Shown one piece after another: positions 1-7,758 of a DNA stretch of 24,316 nt (within the stretch, counting starts at the first letter, position 1; the number at the start of each line of letters is the position of its first letter). A program made the translations under genes and the position numbers. The DNA is from Thermoplasmatota archaeon (GTDB lineage Archaea > Thermoplasmatota > E2 > DHVEG-1), in assembly GCA_022866015.1 (NCBI GenBank), contig JALHTX010000035.1:1-24316 (forward strand), read 5' to 3'. The notes below the pieces were generated by a model that saw only the letters and a program-made list of their open reading frames with translations, was not told the DNA's origin and searched no databases.

Positions 1-629
1 CTTAGTATAACATTTATAAGATCAGAATACCACTGATTTTCCATTAGTGGAACAACTCCACCGATAGGATAGAAATCTGAGTTTAATTTAGAAATTTCTT
101 TTGCACATTTTTTTCTGATATCAGGATAAATAGAACCTTGTATAGGTGTTGCAAGAATCATTTCCTCTTTGATTTTTATGCTTTTTTTTGCCCGTTTTAT
201 TGTTTCTTTAACACTTTTTTCTGCTTCATCATATGTTTGATCGGGTGTTCCAAAAACATCAAGAATTGTTCCAATGTCGCTTCCAATTTTTTTTTGAAAT
301 TCAACAATTTCTAATGGTTCAACATCTATATCTCCATAAACATATGATTGAAACGTACCTGAATCAGTCATAATAGAGCCATCAAAATCTATTAGACTGT
401 GTACACCATCTTTAAGTGCTTTTTCTCTTAGTTTTTCATCTTTTTTGATTATATATGAATTTGTAATAACAATTTCTGTTCCAAAAAGTTTTTTCATTTC
501 TTTTGGAGTAATTATCATTTTATTTGGGTTTATAACTGGCATTAGATTTGGAGTTGTAACTGTTCCGTGTTTTGTTGTAAATTTACAGATTCGCCCTGCT
601 GCGTCTCTATCTTTTATTTCAAATCTCAT
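1..629 (-). CDS. tgtA: Archaeosine tRNA-guanine transglycosylase, partial (3' end beyond window)
   Basis: The complement strand reads an open frame from ATG at 627-629 off the left edge (209 residues seen). The N-terminus runs MRFEIKDRDAAGRICKFTT, followed by TPNLMPVINP and the family signature MTDSGTFQSY around residues 87-96, where the Asp (about residue 89) is the conserved catalytic aspartate of TGT enzymes. Further on come ATPIQGS and PIGGVVPLME, also typical. The enzyme replaces guanine 15 of archaeal tRNAs with preQ0, the first step of archaeosine formation. A GGAG Shine-Dalgarno sequence lies about 8 nt before the ATG and a TATA-like CTATAAAG further upstream. The C-terminal half, including any PUA domain, is outside the window. 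Confidence 0.93.
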   Translation of the reverse strand, partial: MRFEIKDRDAAGRICKFTTKHGTVTTPNLMPVINPNKMIITPKEMKKLFGTEIVITNSYIIKKDEKLREKALKDGVHSLIDFDGSIMTDSGTFQSYVYGDIDVEPLEIVEFQKKIGSDIGTILDVFGTPDQTYDEAEKSVKETIKRAKKSIKIKEEMILATPIQGSIYPDIRKKCAKEISKLNSDFYPIGGVVPLMENQWYSDLINVIL

Positions 630-706
630 TGTCAAATCTCCAAGATTCTAATCTATAAAACTATTTTTTATCTTTATAGCATTACAAAGTAAATATGTGG
701 AGTTAA

Positions 707-1474
707 TCATGCCCCTATCTGTATCGGATTAGTAATTCTTTTAAGTGTAGCAATTGCAGAAAGCGAAGCCATGTAGCTACTCTTTGGATTATTCGGATTA
801 GGCATATTTTCAATTTCTGCACGAAGCCTACCAAAACCACCATGGGCAAGAATCTTGTGGCTGTTTCTAGTAGCAACAGGATCTGCAACTATTTCAACAC
901 GAGTTTCATCAAACCCTACTCCAGCAAGAGACAAACTTGCAGCAACATTAATATTCTGAGGAAACTCCTTTACAGCATCTCTTGCACTACCACGAAAAAC
1001 AACAGTACGTCTATCAAAATCTTTTCCTAAAGATTTAGGAGATTTCGTAGTAACAAGGGTAACCTCATCAATTTTATCAATACATGCAGACAATATACCA
1101 TCAATTCCACAAACCGCACCAGATGGAACATAAATCTTGCAATGTTTCTTCTTTGCGATATCTTCAAGTCTACCTCTGAATTTATCATCAAAAAGACTAC
1201 CAACACTCATCAAAATAAGATCTTTACCTGCGGCTAATACAATCTCTGCACATTCATTGACAGCTTTCTGAGAAGCAGCCTTAAAAACAACATCTACGTC
1301 ATCTAAAAAATCTTTAACATATTTACATTTCCCTTTATGTATCTTTTTTACAAGTTTCTCCTCTGCTTTTTTATCAATATCAAAAAGATAGATTTTTTCG
1401 ATTTCATTCATAGTATCTGCATAAACTGCAACATCTGTACCAATAGCACCACAACCAATAATTCCAATTCTCAT
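707..1474 (-). CDS. nadX: L-aspartate dehydrogenase
   Basis: The 255-residue product starts MRIGIIGCGAIGTDVA, a Rossmann GxGxxG nucleotide-binding motif at residues 7-12. Near the C-terminus it has ATRNSHKI (the conserved His region of aspartate dehydrogenases) and the signature PNPNNPKSSYMASLSA. The length is normal for NadX. The enzyme oxidises aspartate to iminoaspartate with NAD(P), feeding quinolinate synthase (NadA, not in this window). It is divergent from nadC with only 47 bp between the start codons, so the two NAD-biosynthesis genes share one control region. A TATA-like TTTTTATAC about 30 nt before the ATG suggests a leaderless or nearly leaderless transcript. Confidence 0.93.
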   Translation of the reverse strand: MRIGIIGCGAIGTDVAVYADTMNEIEKIYLFDIDKKAEEKLVKKIHKGKCKYVKDFLDDVDVVFKAASQKAVNECAEIVLAAGKDLILMSVGSLFDDKFRGRLEDIAKKKHCKIYVPSGAVCGIDGILSACIDKIDEVTLVTTKSPKSLGKDFDRRTVVFRGSARDAVKEFPQNINVAASLSLAGVGFDETRVEIVADPVATRNSHKILAHGGFGRLRAEIENMPNPNNPKSSYMASLSAIATLKRITNPIQIGA

Positions 1475-1521
1475 GTTTTTACCAAAACCTTAAAACACCG
1501 TCATGTATAAAAAATATTGTT
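1475..1521. promoter_or_regulatory. Divergent nadX/nadC promoter region
   Basis: Only 47 bp separate the two divergent start codons. The AT-rich block TATAAAAAA around 1505-1513 reads as a TATA-like element on both strands. It sits about 30 nt from the nadX ATG but only about 10-17 nt from the nadC ATG, so nadX fits a leaderless start better. No clear Shine-Dalgarno sequence precedes either gene. Both genes belong to one pathway, so common control is likely; that is inference. Confidence 0.5.
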
Positions 1522-2337
1522 ATGGATGATATAGACAGATTTCTTAAGGAAGATTTAGGCAATAGAGGAGATATAACATCAGATTCATTATTTACTTCCG
1601 AGAATTCAAAAGCAAAAATTATTGCAAAAGAAGAATGTATTATTGCAGGAGTTGAAGAAACAAAAAAAATATTTAAAAAACTTAAAGTAACAACAAACTT
1701 TTTTTTAAATGACGGATACTTTGTTAAAAAATATGAGAGTATAGCTGAGTTAAACGGGAAAGCAACATCAATTCTAAAAGGAGAAAGACTAGCATTAAAC
1801 ATACTCGGGAGGATGAGCGGTATTGCAACAGAAACAAAAAAACTTGTAGACATAGTAAAAAAAATTAACCCAAATGTTGCAATTGCTGCAACACGTAAAA
1901 CTACACCTGGTTTTAGAAAATATGAAAAAAAAGCTGTTTTAATTGGTGGTGGAGAACCTCATCGCATGGGACTTTATGATGCAATAATGATAAAAGATAA
2001 TCACCTTAAAATAATCGGCTCTGTAAATATAGCAATAAAAACTGTTAAACAAAAAATTAAAAATAAAATCATAGAAATAGAAGTTGAAAATGAAAAAGAT
2101 GCAATTAAAGCAGCAGAATCTGGTGTCGATGTAATAATGCTAGATAACTTCAAACCGGAATCTGCAAAAAAAACTACAGAAAAAATAAGAAAAATAAATA
2201 GTAAAATACTAATAGAAATATCTGGGGGAATCACACTAGAAAATATCCAAAAATATGCATCTTTTGCAGATAGGATATCAATTGGATATATTACACACTC
2301 GGTAAAAAATATTGATTTTTCTCTTGAAGTTATTTAG
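1522..2337 (+). CDS. nadC: Nicotinate-nucleotide pyrophosphorylase (quinolinate phosphoribosyltransferase, decarboxylating)
   Basis: The 271-residue protein has the NadC N-terminus FLKEDLGNRGDITSDSLF, the central GRMSGIAT, the PRPP/quinolinate-binding stretch ATRKTTPGFRKYEKKAV followed by GGGEPHRMGLYD, then IKDNH, and the late motifs EIEVEN, IMLDNF and EISGGI. Order and length are those of the type II PRTase family. It converts quinolinate and PRPP to nicotinate mononucleotide, pyrophosphate and CO2. It is divergent from nadX. The stop is directly followed by a run of seven T (about 2339-2346), a plausible archaeal terminator. I see no missing catalytic motif. Confidence 0.95.
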   Translation: MDDIDRFLKEDLGNRGDITSDSLFTSENSKAKIIAKEECIIAGVEETKKIFKKLKVTTNFFLNDGYFVKKYESIAELNGKATSILKGERLALNILGRMSGIATETKKLVDIVKKINPNVAIAATRKTTPGFRKYEKKAVLIGGGEPHRMGLYDAIMIKDNHLKIIGSVNIAIKTVKQKIKNKIIEIEVENEKDAIKAAESGVDVIMLDNFKPESAKKTTEKIRKINSKILIEISGGITLENIQKYASFADRISIGYITHSVKNIDFSLEVI

Positions 2338-2444
2338 ATTTTTTTAGCAAATATTTAATAATTAAAATCGCTTTACAATATTGATAATAATATAAAATTC
2401 ACTCAAAAGATGGGATTATTGTTGAGAGGATGTGGTGATTTATA

Positions 2445-3626
2445 ATGGAAAATATTATAGAAGAAGCGGTACCTAGTGAAAATGAAAAAAAGACTGAATC
2501 TACAAATTCTACAAATATACTACCAAAAAAAATTAAGCGTAGAAAGAAGAAAAACAATGCTTTAAATCCTTCTTTAACCCGTAATACTAATATTAGAAAT
2601 ATGGTTGACAAAGAATTAGACGAAGTTTTGTCTAGTCTTACAACAACTATAAAAGTTATTGGTTGTGGTGGTGCTGGAACAAACACTATTTCACGTTGTG
2701 TTGCAAATGGTATTACTGGTGCAGAATTAATTTCGTTAAATACTGATGCTCAACATTTGCTACTTGCGGAATCACCTCATAAAGTGTTGATTGGTCGTCA
2801 TCTAACACGTGGTCTTGGTGCTGGTTCACTACCTCAAATTGGGGAAGAAGCTGCAAAAGAAAGCGAGCAAGATATACGCAATGCTATAGGTCGCGCAGAT
2901 ATGGTTTTTGTTACATGTGGTCTTGGTGGTGGTACAGGTACTGGTTCAGCACCAGTAGTAGCACAACTTTCAAAAGAAGCAGGTGCTCTTACAATTGGTG
3001 TGGTAACACTTCCTTTTAGCGTTGAAGGTCTTATTCGCATGGAGAATGCAGAATCAGGTTTGAAACACCTTAGAGATATCTGTGATACAGTAATTGTTGT
3101 TCCAAATGATAAACTACTTGAAATCGTTCCAAATCTTGCACTTAATTCTGCTTTTAAAGTCGCAGATGAAGTACTCATGCGTTCCATTAAAGGTATAACT
3201 GAGATGATAACTAAACCAGGTCTTGTGAACCTAGATTTTGCTGATCTTAAAACCATTATGAAACGTGGCGGTGTTGCAATGATAGGCTTAGGAGAAGCAG
3301 AAGGAGAAAACAAAGCAGTAAATGCTGTAGTTGAAGCACTTAATTCACCATTACTCGAAGTTGATATATCAGAAGCAACTGGTGCACTTATAAATGTCAC
3401 TGGCGGAGAAGACATGACAATATCTGAAGCAGAGAGTGTTGTAGAAGAAATATACTCACGAATTGATCCAAATGCAAGAATAATTTGGGGTACAACAGTT
3501 GATCCAAATCTTAAAAGAAACATCCGTGCAATGCTTGTAATAACTGGTGTCAAATCAAAACAGATACTTGGACCAGCTCGGAAGAGCTATGAAAACAAGG
3601 AATATGGTATAGATTTTGTAGCATAA
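2445..3626 (+). CDS. ftsZ: Cell division GTPase FtsZ
   Basis: The 393-residue protein has a charged, low-complexity N-terminal extension (about residues 1-55, with the basic patch KKIKRRKKKNN) and then the tubulin/FtsZ GTPase core: IGCGGAGTNT (about 72-81), the tubulin signature GGGTGTGSAP (161-170), and the T7 loop NLDFAD (262-267) with the NxDxxD residues needed for GTP hydrolysis between subunits. It polymerises into the division ring. The start is ATG at 2445, preceded by GGTGAT about 8 nt upstream; the internal Met at residue 53 is an alternative, but the extension is continuous and the upstream start has the better ribosome site. It lies just upstream of secE-spt5-rpl11, a known archaeal gene neighbourhood. 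Confidence 0.96.
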   Translation: MENIIEEAVPSENEKKTESTNSTNILPKKIKRRKKKNNALNPSLTRNTNIRNMVDKELDEVLSSLTTTIKVIGCGGAGTNTISRCVANGITGAELISLNTDAQHLLLAESPHKVLIGRHLTRGLGAGSLPQIGEEAAKESEQDIRNAIGRADMVFVTCGLGGGTGTGSAPVVAQLSKEAGALTIGVVTLPFSVEGLIRMENAESGLKHLRDICDTVIVVPNDKLLEIVPNLALNSAFKVADEVLMRSIKGITEMITKPGLVNLDFADLKTIMKRGGVAMIGLGEAEGENKAVNAVVEALNSPLLEVDISEATGALINVTGGEDMTISEAESVVEEIYSRIDPNARIIWGTTVDPNLKRNIRAMLVITGVKSKQILGPARKSYENKEYGIDFVA

Positions 3627-3635
3627 ATAAATCTA

Positions 3636-3656
3636 AACCCTCTTTTTTTCTTAATT
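3636..3656 (+). terminator. T-rich terminator after ftsZ
   Basis: About 10 bp after the ftsZ stop is CCCTC followed by an uninterrupted run of seven T and more T-rich sequence. Archaeal RNA polymerase terminates at such T-runs without needing a hairpin. A new TATA box follows at 3669, which supports separate transcription of ftsZ and secE. Confidence 0.4.
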
Positions 3657-3668
3657 TAGGCCAAATTC

Positions 3669-3711
3669 TTTATATATAACTATTTATTTTGCCCATTAAG
3701 TTTTAGAGGTG
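3669..3711 (+). promoter_or_regulatory. TATA box and ribosome-binding site of secE-spt5-rpl11
   Basis: TTTATATATA at 3669-3678 is a good archaeal TATA box, placing transcription start near 3700. GAGGTG at 3706-3711 is a strong Shine-Dalgarno sequence 7 nt before a TTG codon at 3719, and it decides that TTG as the secE start. Confidence 0.6.
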
Positions 3712-3718
3712 CTATAAC

Positions 3719-4000
3719 TTGAAACTCTTTAATCGTGAAAAAACAATTCAAAGTGATAAAAAAATAATTGAACGTGCTCGTGATCTGCAAAACAATTTAG
3801 AAGCAAAAAGGGATAGAATCGGTAAAGGTAAATACGGGCGTGTTCTAAAAATGGCTCGTAAACCAACAAGTGATGAATATTATAAAACATCAAAAATTAC
3901 TGCTGTTGGAATAGTGTTAATAGGAGGTATAGGATTTTTAATTTTCTATATTGTAAATTCAGCTATTCCTTATATCGCAAGTTTTCTAGGTTTAGACTAA
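3719..4000 (+). CDS. secE: Preprotein translocase subunit SecE (Sec61 gamma)
   Basis: The 93-residue protein starts with TTG, supported by GAGGTG just upstream. A charged N-terminal half (about residues 1-57) is followed by one membrane segment (about 60-83, ITAVGIVLIGGIGFLIFYIV), and PTSDEYYKTSKIT before it matches the amphipathic helix plus single TM of archaeal SecE. It clamps SecY in the membrane channel. It is some 30 residues longer at the N-terminus than a minimal archaeal SecE. The position directly before spt5 and rpl11 is the conserved secE-spt5-rpl11 order and supports the call more than sequence alone would. Confidence 0.88.
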   Translation: MKLFNREKTIQSDKKIIERARDLQNNLEAKRDRIGKGKYGRVLKMARKPTSDEYYKTSKITAVGIVLIGGIGFLIFYIVNSAIPYIASFLGLD

Positions 4001-4018
4001 AAAAGGTGTATAATAACT

Positions 4019-4531
4019 ATGAATAATACTGATTCTATTCAGACAGATGAAGAAAAAACAAAAATATATACAATTAAAACACAGGTTGGAAAAGAACAAA
4101 ACACAGCAGATATGATAAACAGTCGTGCTGCTAAATCAAAAATAAAAATCCCATCCATACTTGTAACACCAGAGTTACGAGGATATTTATTTATTGAAGC
4201 ATACGATAAAGAAAGAATTAAAGAAATGATAAAAACCATTTCTTATGCTCGCAACATTCTAGAAGGAGATATTCCACTTGAGCAGATTAAACATTTTTTA
4301 GTACCTGCCTCTGCTGTAGCAAAAATTTCTGAAGGCGATGTAGTAGAAATGGTCTCAGGACCTTTCAGAGGAGAAACAGCAAAGGTAACACATATTGATG
4401 ATACAAAAGAGGAAATCACAGTCGAACTATTTGAATCAGTTGTACCTATACCAATAACTGTTCGTGGTGAACAAGTAAGAGTTATCAAAAGAAAAGAAGA
4501 TGAAAAAAAGAAAGAAGAAAAAAAGGAGTGA
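4019..4531 (+). CDS. spt5: Transcription elongation factor Spt5 (archaeal NusG)
   Basis: The 170-residue protein has an NGN domain (about residues 15-95: IYTIKTQVGKEQNTADMI, then LRGYLFIEA) and a KOW motif (about 105-150: EGDVVEMVSGPFRGETAKV). It binds RNA polymerase, usually with Spt4, as a processivity factor. The last 20 residues are almost all Lys and Glu, an acidic/basic tail beyond the KOW domain. An AAGGTG sequence about 12 nt before the ATG serves as ribosome site. It follows secE by 18 nt and precedes rpl11 by 8 nt, so the three are one operon. Confidence 0.95.
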   Translation: MNNTDSIQTDEEKTKIYTIKTQVGKEQNTADMINSRAAKSKIKIPSILVTPELRGYLFIEAYDKERIKEMIKTISYARNILEGDIPLEQIKHFLVPASAVAKISEGDVVEMVSGPFRGETAKVTHIDDTKEEITVELFESVVPIPITVRGEQVRVIKRKEDEKKKEEKKE

Positions 4532-4539
4532 AATGACAT

Positions 4540-5019
4540 ATGGCAGAAACCATTAAAGCATTAGTTGATGGAGGAAAAGCATCTGCAGGTCCACCATTAG
4601 GTCCTGCGCTAGGTCCACTAGGCGTAAACATAATGCAAATAATAAACGCAATTAATGATAAGACTAAACAATTTCAGGGAATGAAAGTTCCTATAAAAGT
4701 AAAAGTCGATCCTAAAACCAAAAACTTCGAAATAGAAGTAGGCACACCACCAGCATCATCATTAATTCTAAATGAATTAGGCGTTGAGAAAGGATCAGGA
4801 TCAGCAGGTACGCATAAAATTGGTAATCTTACAGTTGATCAAGCAATAAAAGTAGCTAAGATGAAACAAAACAACTTACTTGGTAAAGCACTTAAGCAAA
4901 AAACTAAGGAAATAATTGGGACATGTACATCTATGGGTATAACTGTTGAAGGTAAAAAACCAAAGCAAATACAGAAACTAATCGATGAAGGCGAGTTTGA
5001 TACTAAATTTCAATCTTAA
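4540..5019 (+). CDS. rpl11: Large ribosomal subunit protein uL11
   Basis: The 159-residue protein has the uL11 N-terminal hallmark GGKASAGPPLGPALGPLGVN (residues 12-31), then FEIEVGTPPASSLILNELG and the C-terminal RNA-binding part with GTHKIGNLT and GTCTSMGITVEG. It forms the base of the stalk and the GTPase-associated centre on 23S rRNA. A GGAGTG Shine-Dalgarno sequence lies in the end of spt5. rpl11 is normally followed by rpl1 and rpl10; here rpl1 is 17.9 kb further right because of the integrated element and three interposed chromosomal genes. Its last 17 bp overlap the end of the convergent small gene. Confidence 0.97.
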   Translation: MAETIKALVDGGKASAGPPLGPALGPLGVNIMQIINAINDKTKQFQGMKVPIKVKVDPKTKNFEIEVGTPPASSLILNELGVEKGSGSAGTHKIGNLTVDQAIKVAKMKQNNLLGKALKQKTKEIIGTCTSMGITVEGKKPKQIQKLIDEGEFDTKFQS

Positions 5020-5215
5020 TATCGTCATCAATCGTCTTATTTTTTTCAATAATATTTTCAGACTTTGTATTTAGCAGTCTTCTATGCATTCTTTCACGAG
5101 GATTACCTGATAATATATCTTCGTGCATCATTCTTTGTTCTTTTTCAATTGCAGCAAGTCTTTCTTTAATTTCTCTGATTTCTTCAATTAATTTTTTAAG
5201 TGTCTCCTCATCCAT
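5003..5215 (-). CDS. Small coiled-coil protein, related to the 74-aa protein in the element
   Basis: This 70-residue protein is charged and helical: MDEETLKKLIEEIREIKERL, then AAIEKEQRMMHEDILSGNP, with heptad-like hydrophobic spacing over about residues 5-35. No enzymatic motif is visible. It is clearly related to the element protein at 11040-11264: 18 of 33 aligned positions are identical, including EQR..., EDIL.G and a shared C-terminal KIEI. The gene converges on rpl11 with a 17-bp overlap at the 3' ends. It is chromosomal, about 0.8 kb outside the left att repeat. The function is unknown; the element homologue sits beside an Lrp-like regulator, which hints at a partner or modulator role. 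Confidence 0.7.
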   Translation of the reverse strand: MDEETLKKLIEEIREIKERLAAIEKEQRMMHEDILSGNPRERMHRRLLNTKSENIIEKNKTIDDDIKIEI

Positions 5216-5254
5216 ACAAAAAATATGAATACTTTATTGTTTTAAACCTTTTTC

Positions 5255-5926
5255 CTATATTCTTTTAAATCCTCTTTTAAAAAATTGTTTGACTGATTTA
5301 ATCATTCTGTCACGGCGGTAGTTTAAATCTAAAGTTTTTCCTTCTCCCCATGTTTTTTTCTTTTCAATTGAAGAAATAATTGAATCAATATTGAGACTGT
5401 TTATATCTATTATAGTATAGGCTTCTCCTGCAAAACTTGGTATATGCGAATCACTACCACCTGTACCGCCTAGATTAAATTTTTTTGCAATTTTCATGGT
5501 TTTAAGATTAGTTTGTAAAACACTACATGAATTAAATACTTCTATTGCAGGGACTTTTTTTATTATTTTTTTAAGTTTTTTTTCTTTGATTCCTGACAGT
5601 GATCTATATAAATGAGGAACAATTGGAATACCACCCATATCAATTATTTTTTCAACTGTTTCTTCAACAGTTAAACTACGAGGAATATTTTCTTTAACGT
5701 TTAATGCTATAATATGTCCATCTTTTGTAGAAATTTCAATTCCTGGTATTACAACAAAATCTTTTGAAGCAACTTTTAAAGCTGATAATCCGCCTTCTAC
5801 TGTATTATGATCAGTTATTGCCATACCATTTAGACCTTTTTTCTTTAATATTTTAGAAATTTCTAAATGTGTTCCTACGCCATCCTCCGAATATTGTGAA
5901 TGTATATGTAAATCAAGTTTTAACAT
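5255..5926 (-). CDS. PHP-domain metal-dependent phosphoesterase
   Basis: The 223-residue protein begins LKLDLHIHSQYSEDG (HxH at residues 7 and 9), then AITDHNTVEGG (Asp39/His40), PGIEIST (Glu64), HII (His71), VPHLYRS (His105) and GGSDSHIP (Asp159/His161). These are the metal ligands of the PHP superfamily in their usual order. Members of this type hydrolyse phosphoesters such as nucleoside 3',5'-bisphosphates, but the substrate cannot be read from sequence. A CAGGAG Shine-Dalgarno sequence lies 7 nt before the ATG. It is the last chromosomal gene before the integrated element. Confidence 0.88.
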   Translation of the reverse strand: MLKLDLHIHSQYSEDGVGTHLEISKILKKKGLNGMAITDHNTVEGGLSALKVASKDFVVIPGIEISTKDGHIIALNVKENIPRSLTVEETVEKIIDMGGIPIVPHLYRSLSGIKEKKLKKIIKKVPAIEVFNSCSVLQTNLKTMKIAKKFNLGGTGGSDSHIPSFAGEAYTIIDINSLNIDSIISSIEKKKTWGEGKTLDLNYRRDRMIKSVKQFFKRGFKRI

Positions 5927-5976
5927 GTAAGAACTCCTGGGTTTATCATCAAGTAGGAAAAAATGGTATTAGAAAC

Positions 5977-6156
5977 TTACGTAAAAAAATAAGTGCGGGC
6001 GCCGGGATTTGAACCCGAGTTATAAGCTTGGCAAGAGGGTCTGAAATAAGCGCCATATTTTAAGAAATTTTCTACGGTTTTACTTATATTTATACCTGAT
6101 TTTTTAACCTTTTGGAGAACTTCTTCATCTATAGTAAGAGTTAGTTTTTGTTTCAT
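5977..6156 (-). CDS. Integrase N-terminal fragment, ribbon-helix-helix-like (int(N))
   Basis: The complement strand from ATG at 6154-6156 encodes 59 residues. Residues 1-33 (MKQKLTLTIDEEVLQKVKKS, then GINISKTVENFLK) have the beta-strand, helix, GINIS turn, helix pattern of CcdA/CopG-like ribbon-helix-helix proteins. Residues 41-55 (SCQAYNSGSNPGART) are encoded by the left att repeat, and the last four residues plus stop lie in chromosome outside it. The reading frame through att is the same one that leads into the recombinase at the other end of the element, so in the circular form this is the N-terminus of the integrase (55 residues joined to 276). In the integrated state it may be made as a free small RHH protein. 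An ordinary stand-alone RHH gene ending in att by chance is the alternative. Confidence 0.75.
   Translation of the reverse strand: MKQKLTLTIDEEVLQKVKKSGINISKTVENFLKYGAYFRPSCQAYNSGSNPGARTYFFT
5992..6035 (-). repeat. Left attachment site (44-bp direct repeat, tRNA-Gly 3' fragment)
   Basis: The sequence is identical over 44 bp to 20310-20353. It holds the T arm, variable loop, 3' anticodon strand and anticodon loop of tRNA-Gly (41 nt of tRNA, 5995-6035) but no D arm or 5' acceptor strand, so it is not a functional tRNA. It is the original chromosomal 3' half displaced by integration. The split integrase N-terminal ORF reads straight through it. Confidence 0.93.
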
Positions 6157-6265
6157 GTTATTATATACGTGTACATATAATTATAGTTTTTCACCAAAGA
6201 GAATCTTTAACTTGTATAATAAATAGCATTATTAGTCAGTAGTTGTTTTGAAATTGTAATATGAA

Positions 6266-6287
6266 TTTAGATTTTTTTGTATCTAAA
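6266..6287. promoter_or_regulatory. Inverted repeat upstream of the histidine kinase gene
   Basis: TTTAGAT (6266-6272) and ATCTAAA (6281-6287) form a perfect 7-bp inverted repeat with an 8-nt T-rich centre. It lies between int(N) and the kinase gene, about 80 bp before the kinase ATG. It could be an operator or a terminator-like hairpin. A TTACGTTAA copy of the motif clustered at 7867-8216 lies just downstream at 6307-6315. Confidence 0.3.
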
Positions 6288-6369
6288 CTTATATAATTAA
6301 CAAGTGTTACGTTAAGAATAAGTTTATAAGTCATTATTTAATTATATTTTAAAATAATGGGAGGAAAAA

Positions 6370-7758
6370 ATGATAAACATAAATTCAAGAGAACTAGGTC
6401 TCGATGTAATCAATGAAGTGCCTTGGGGGACACATCTCTGTTTTTTTTATGACTTTATCAATGACTACTTTGATGTTATAAAACCATATATCAAAGCAGG
6501 GTTAGAAAATAATGAATTTTGCGTGTGGATTATTCCTAAAAAACTCGAGACGGAAAAGGCTTTAGAGATTTTACAAACAGCGATACCTAATCTTGATTGT
6601 TATCAACAAAAGAGACAAATCGAGATTCTTTCGTACTCTGAATGTTATTTAAATAAAGGAAGATTCAATGGAGACGCAGTTATTACGAATTGGGGAAACA
6701 AACTTGATAAAGCTCTATCCGCAGGATTTGATGGATTAAGAGTAGAAGGTGACACTTCATGGATTGGAACGAATCGGTGGAGACCCTTTATGGATTATGA
6801 AAGTAAGATTGACAATGAAATGAGCAATAAAAATATTTTAGTTATCTGTTCGTACCCTCTTAACAAAATTGGAGCAAGAGAAATTATTGACATTATAGAA
6901 AGTCATAAATTTGCTCTAATCAGGCGTAATGAGAAATGGATATATGCAAAGAGTTTTGTAGACATAGTGGATAAATTACTCGAAATCCAATCTCACATTA
7001 AAGGCGAAAATATTGAATTAATAAAACAGGGAGAATTAAAGAATATCTTTTTTGGCCAATCATCTCATGAGATAAAAACACCTTTAGCATCAATTAAAGG
7101 CTATACTCAAATGTTGATAAAAGAAAAATTCGGTACAATTAATGAGCAACAAAAGGAGGTTCTCGAGATTCTGAAACGAAATACTGACCATTTAGACAAC
7201 TTAGTTAACAATTATCTTAGTTTAGTTCAACTGCAAGCAGGCACAATAAAATTCATTGTAGAGAAGATTCCTATAACGAGCCTAATCAAAAATACTATGG
7301 ATACTATGCACCCGTTGGCAGATTCAAAAAAAATTAGAATGAATGTCCAAATGGCAGACGGATTACCATCACTTAGTATTGATGTTGATAGGATTAAACA
7401 AGTTCTGATAAATATCATTGGTAACGCCATTAAATTTTCACCTGAGGGAGCATCAATCAATATTAATGTAAAGAAAAAAAATGAGTATATCCTGTTTGAA
7501 ATTCAGGATTTCGGATTGGGTATACCCAAGAATGAGCATGAAAAAATCTTTGACATGTTTTTCCAATCTGAATCAATTAGGAATAAAAATATTAAGGGCA
7601 CTGGGTTGGGGCTTCCCATTTCAAAGGCTATCGTTGAAGCACATGGAGGACGGATATGGGTTGATAGCAAAATAAATAAAGGAAGCAAGTTTAGTTTTAC
7701 ACTGCCCATTAAACCTGTGAAAACACATAAAATTAATCTCATAAAGAGCCTACCTTAG
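6370..7758 (+). CDS. MEDS-domain sensor histidine kinase
   Basis: The 462-residue cytoplasmic protein has no membrane segment. Residues about 10-200 match the MEDS (methanogen/methylotroph DcmR sensory) domain, beginning VPWGTHLCFFYDFINDYFDV with the later GLRVEGDTSW and YPLNKIGAREIIDII. The HisKA dimer/phosphoacceptor helix follows with SSHEIKTPLASIKGY (His233), then the HATPase domain: N box NIIGNAIKF (Asn352), G1 DFGLGIP (380-386) and G2 GTGLGLPISKAIVEAHGG (410-427). All catalytic motifs are intact. GGGAGG at 6359-6364 is a strong ribosome site. No response regulator is nearby, so its partner must be elsewhere. A complete sensor kinase at the end of a mobile element is unusual cargo. Confidence 0.92.
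   Translation: MININSRELGLDVINEVPWGTHLCFFYDFINDYFDVIKPYIKAGLENNEFCVWIIPKKLETEKALEILQTAIPNLDCYQQKRQIEILSYSECYLNKGRFNGDAVITNWGNKLDKALSAGFDGLRVEGDTSWIGTNRWRPFMDYESKIDNEMSNKNILVICSYPLNKIGAREIIDIIESHKFALIRRNEKWIYAKSFVDIVDKLLEIQSHIKGENIELIKQGELKNIFFGQSSHEIKTPLASIKGYTQMLIKEKFGTINEQQKEVLEILKRNTDHLDNLVNNYLSLVQLQAGTIKFIVEKIPITSLIKNTMDTMHPLADSKKIRMNVQMADGLPSLSIDVDRIKQVLINIIGNAIKFSPEGASININVKKKNEYILFEIQDFGLGIPKNEHEKIFDMFFQSESIRNKNIKGTGLGLPISKAIVEAHGGRIWVDSKINKGSKFSFTLPIKPVKTHKINLIKSLP

Noticed and set aside
445..651. 68-codon plus-strand frame near the left edge
   Set aside because: It is the antisense shadow of tgtA, whose conserved motifs are on the complement strand.
2834..3553. 239-codon open frame antisense to ftsZ
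   Set aside because: It lies wholly inside ftsZ, is Ser/Thr/Ile-rich as expected for the reverse of a conserved coding frame, and has no domain. ftsZ is certain.
5995..6035. A second tRNA-Gly gene at the left end of the element
   Set aside because: Only the 3' 41 nt are present; the D arm and 5' acceptor strand are missing. It is an att fragment.
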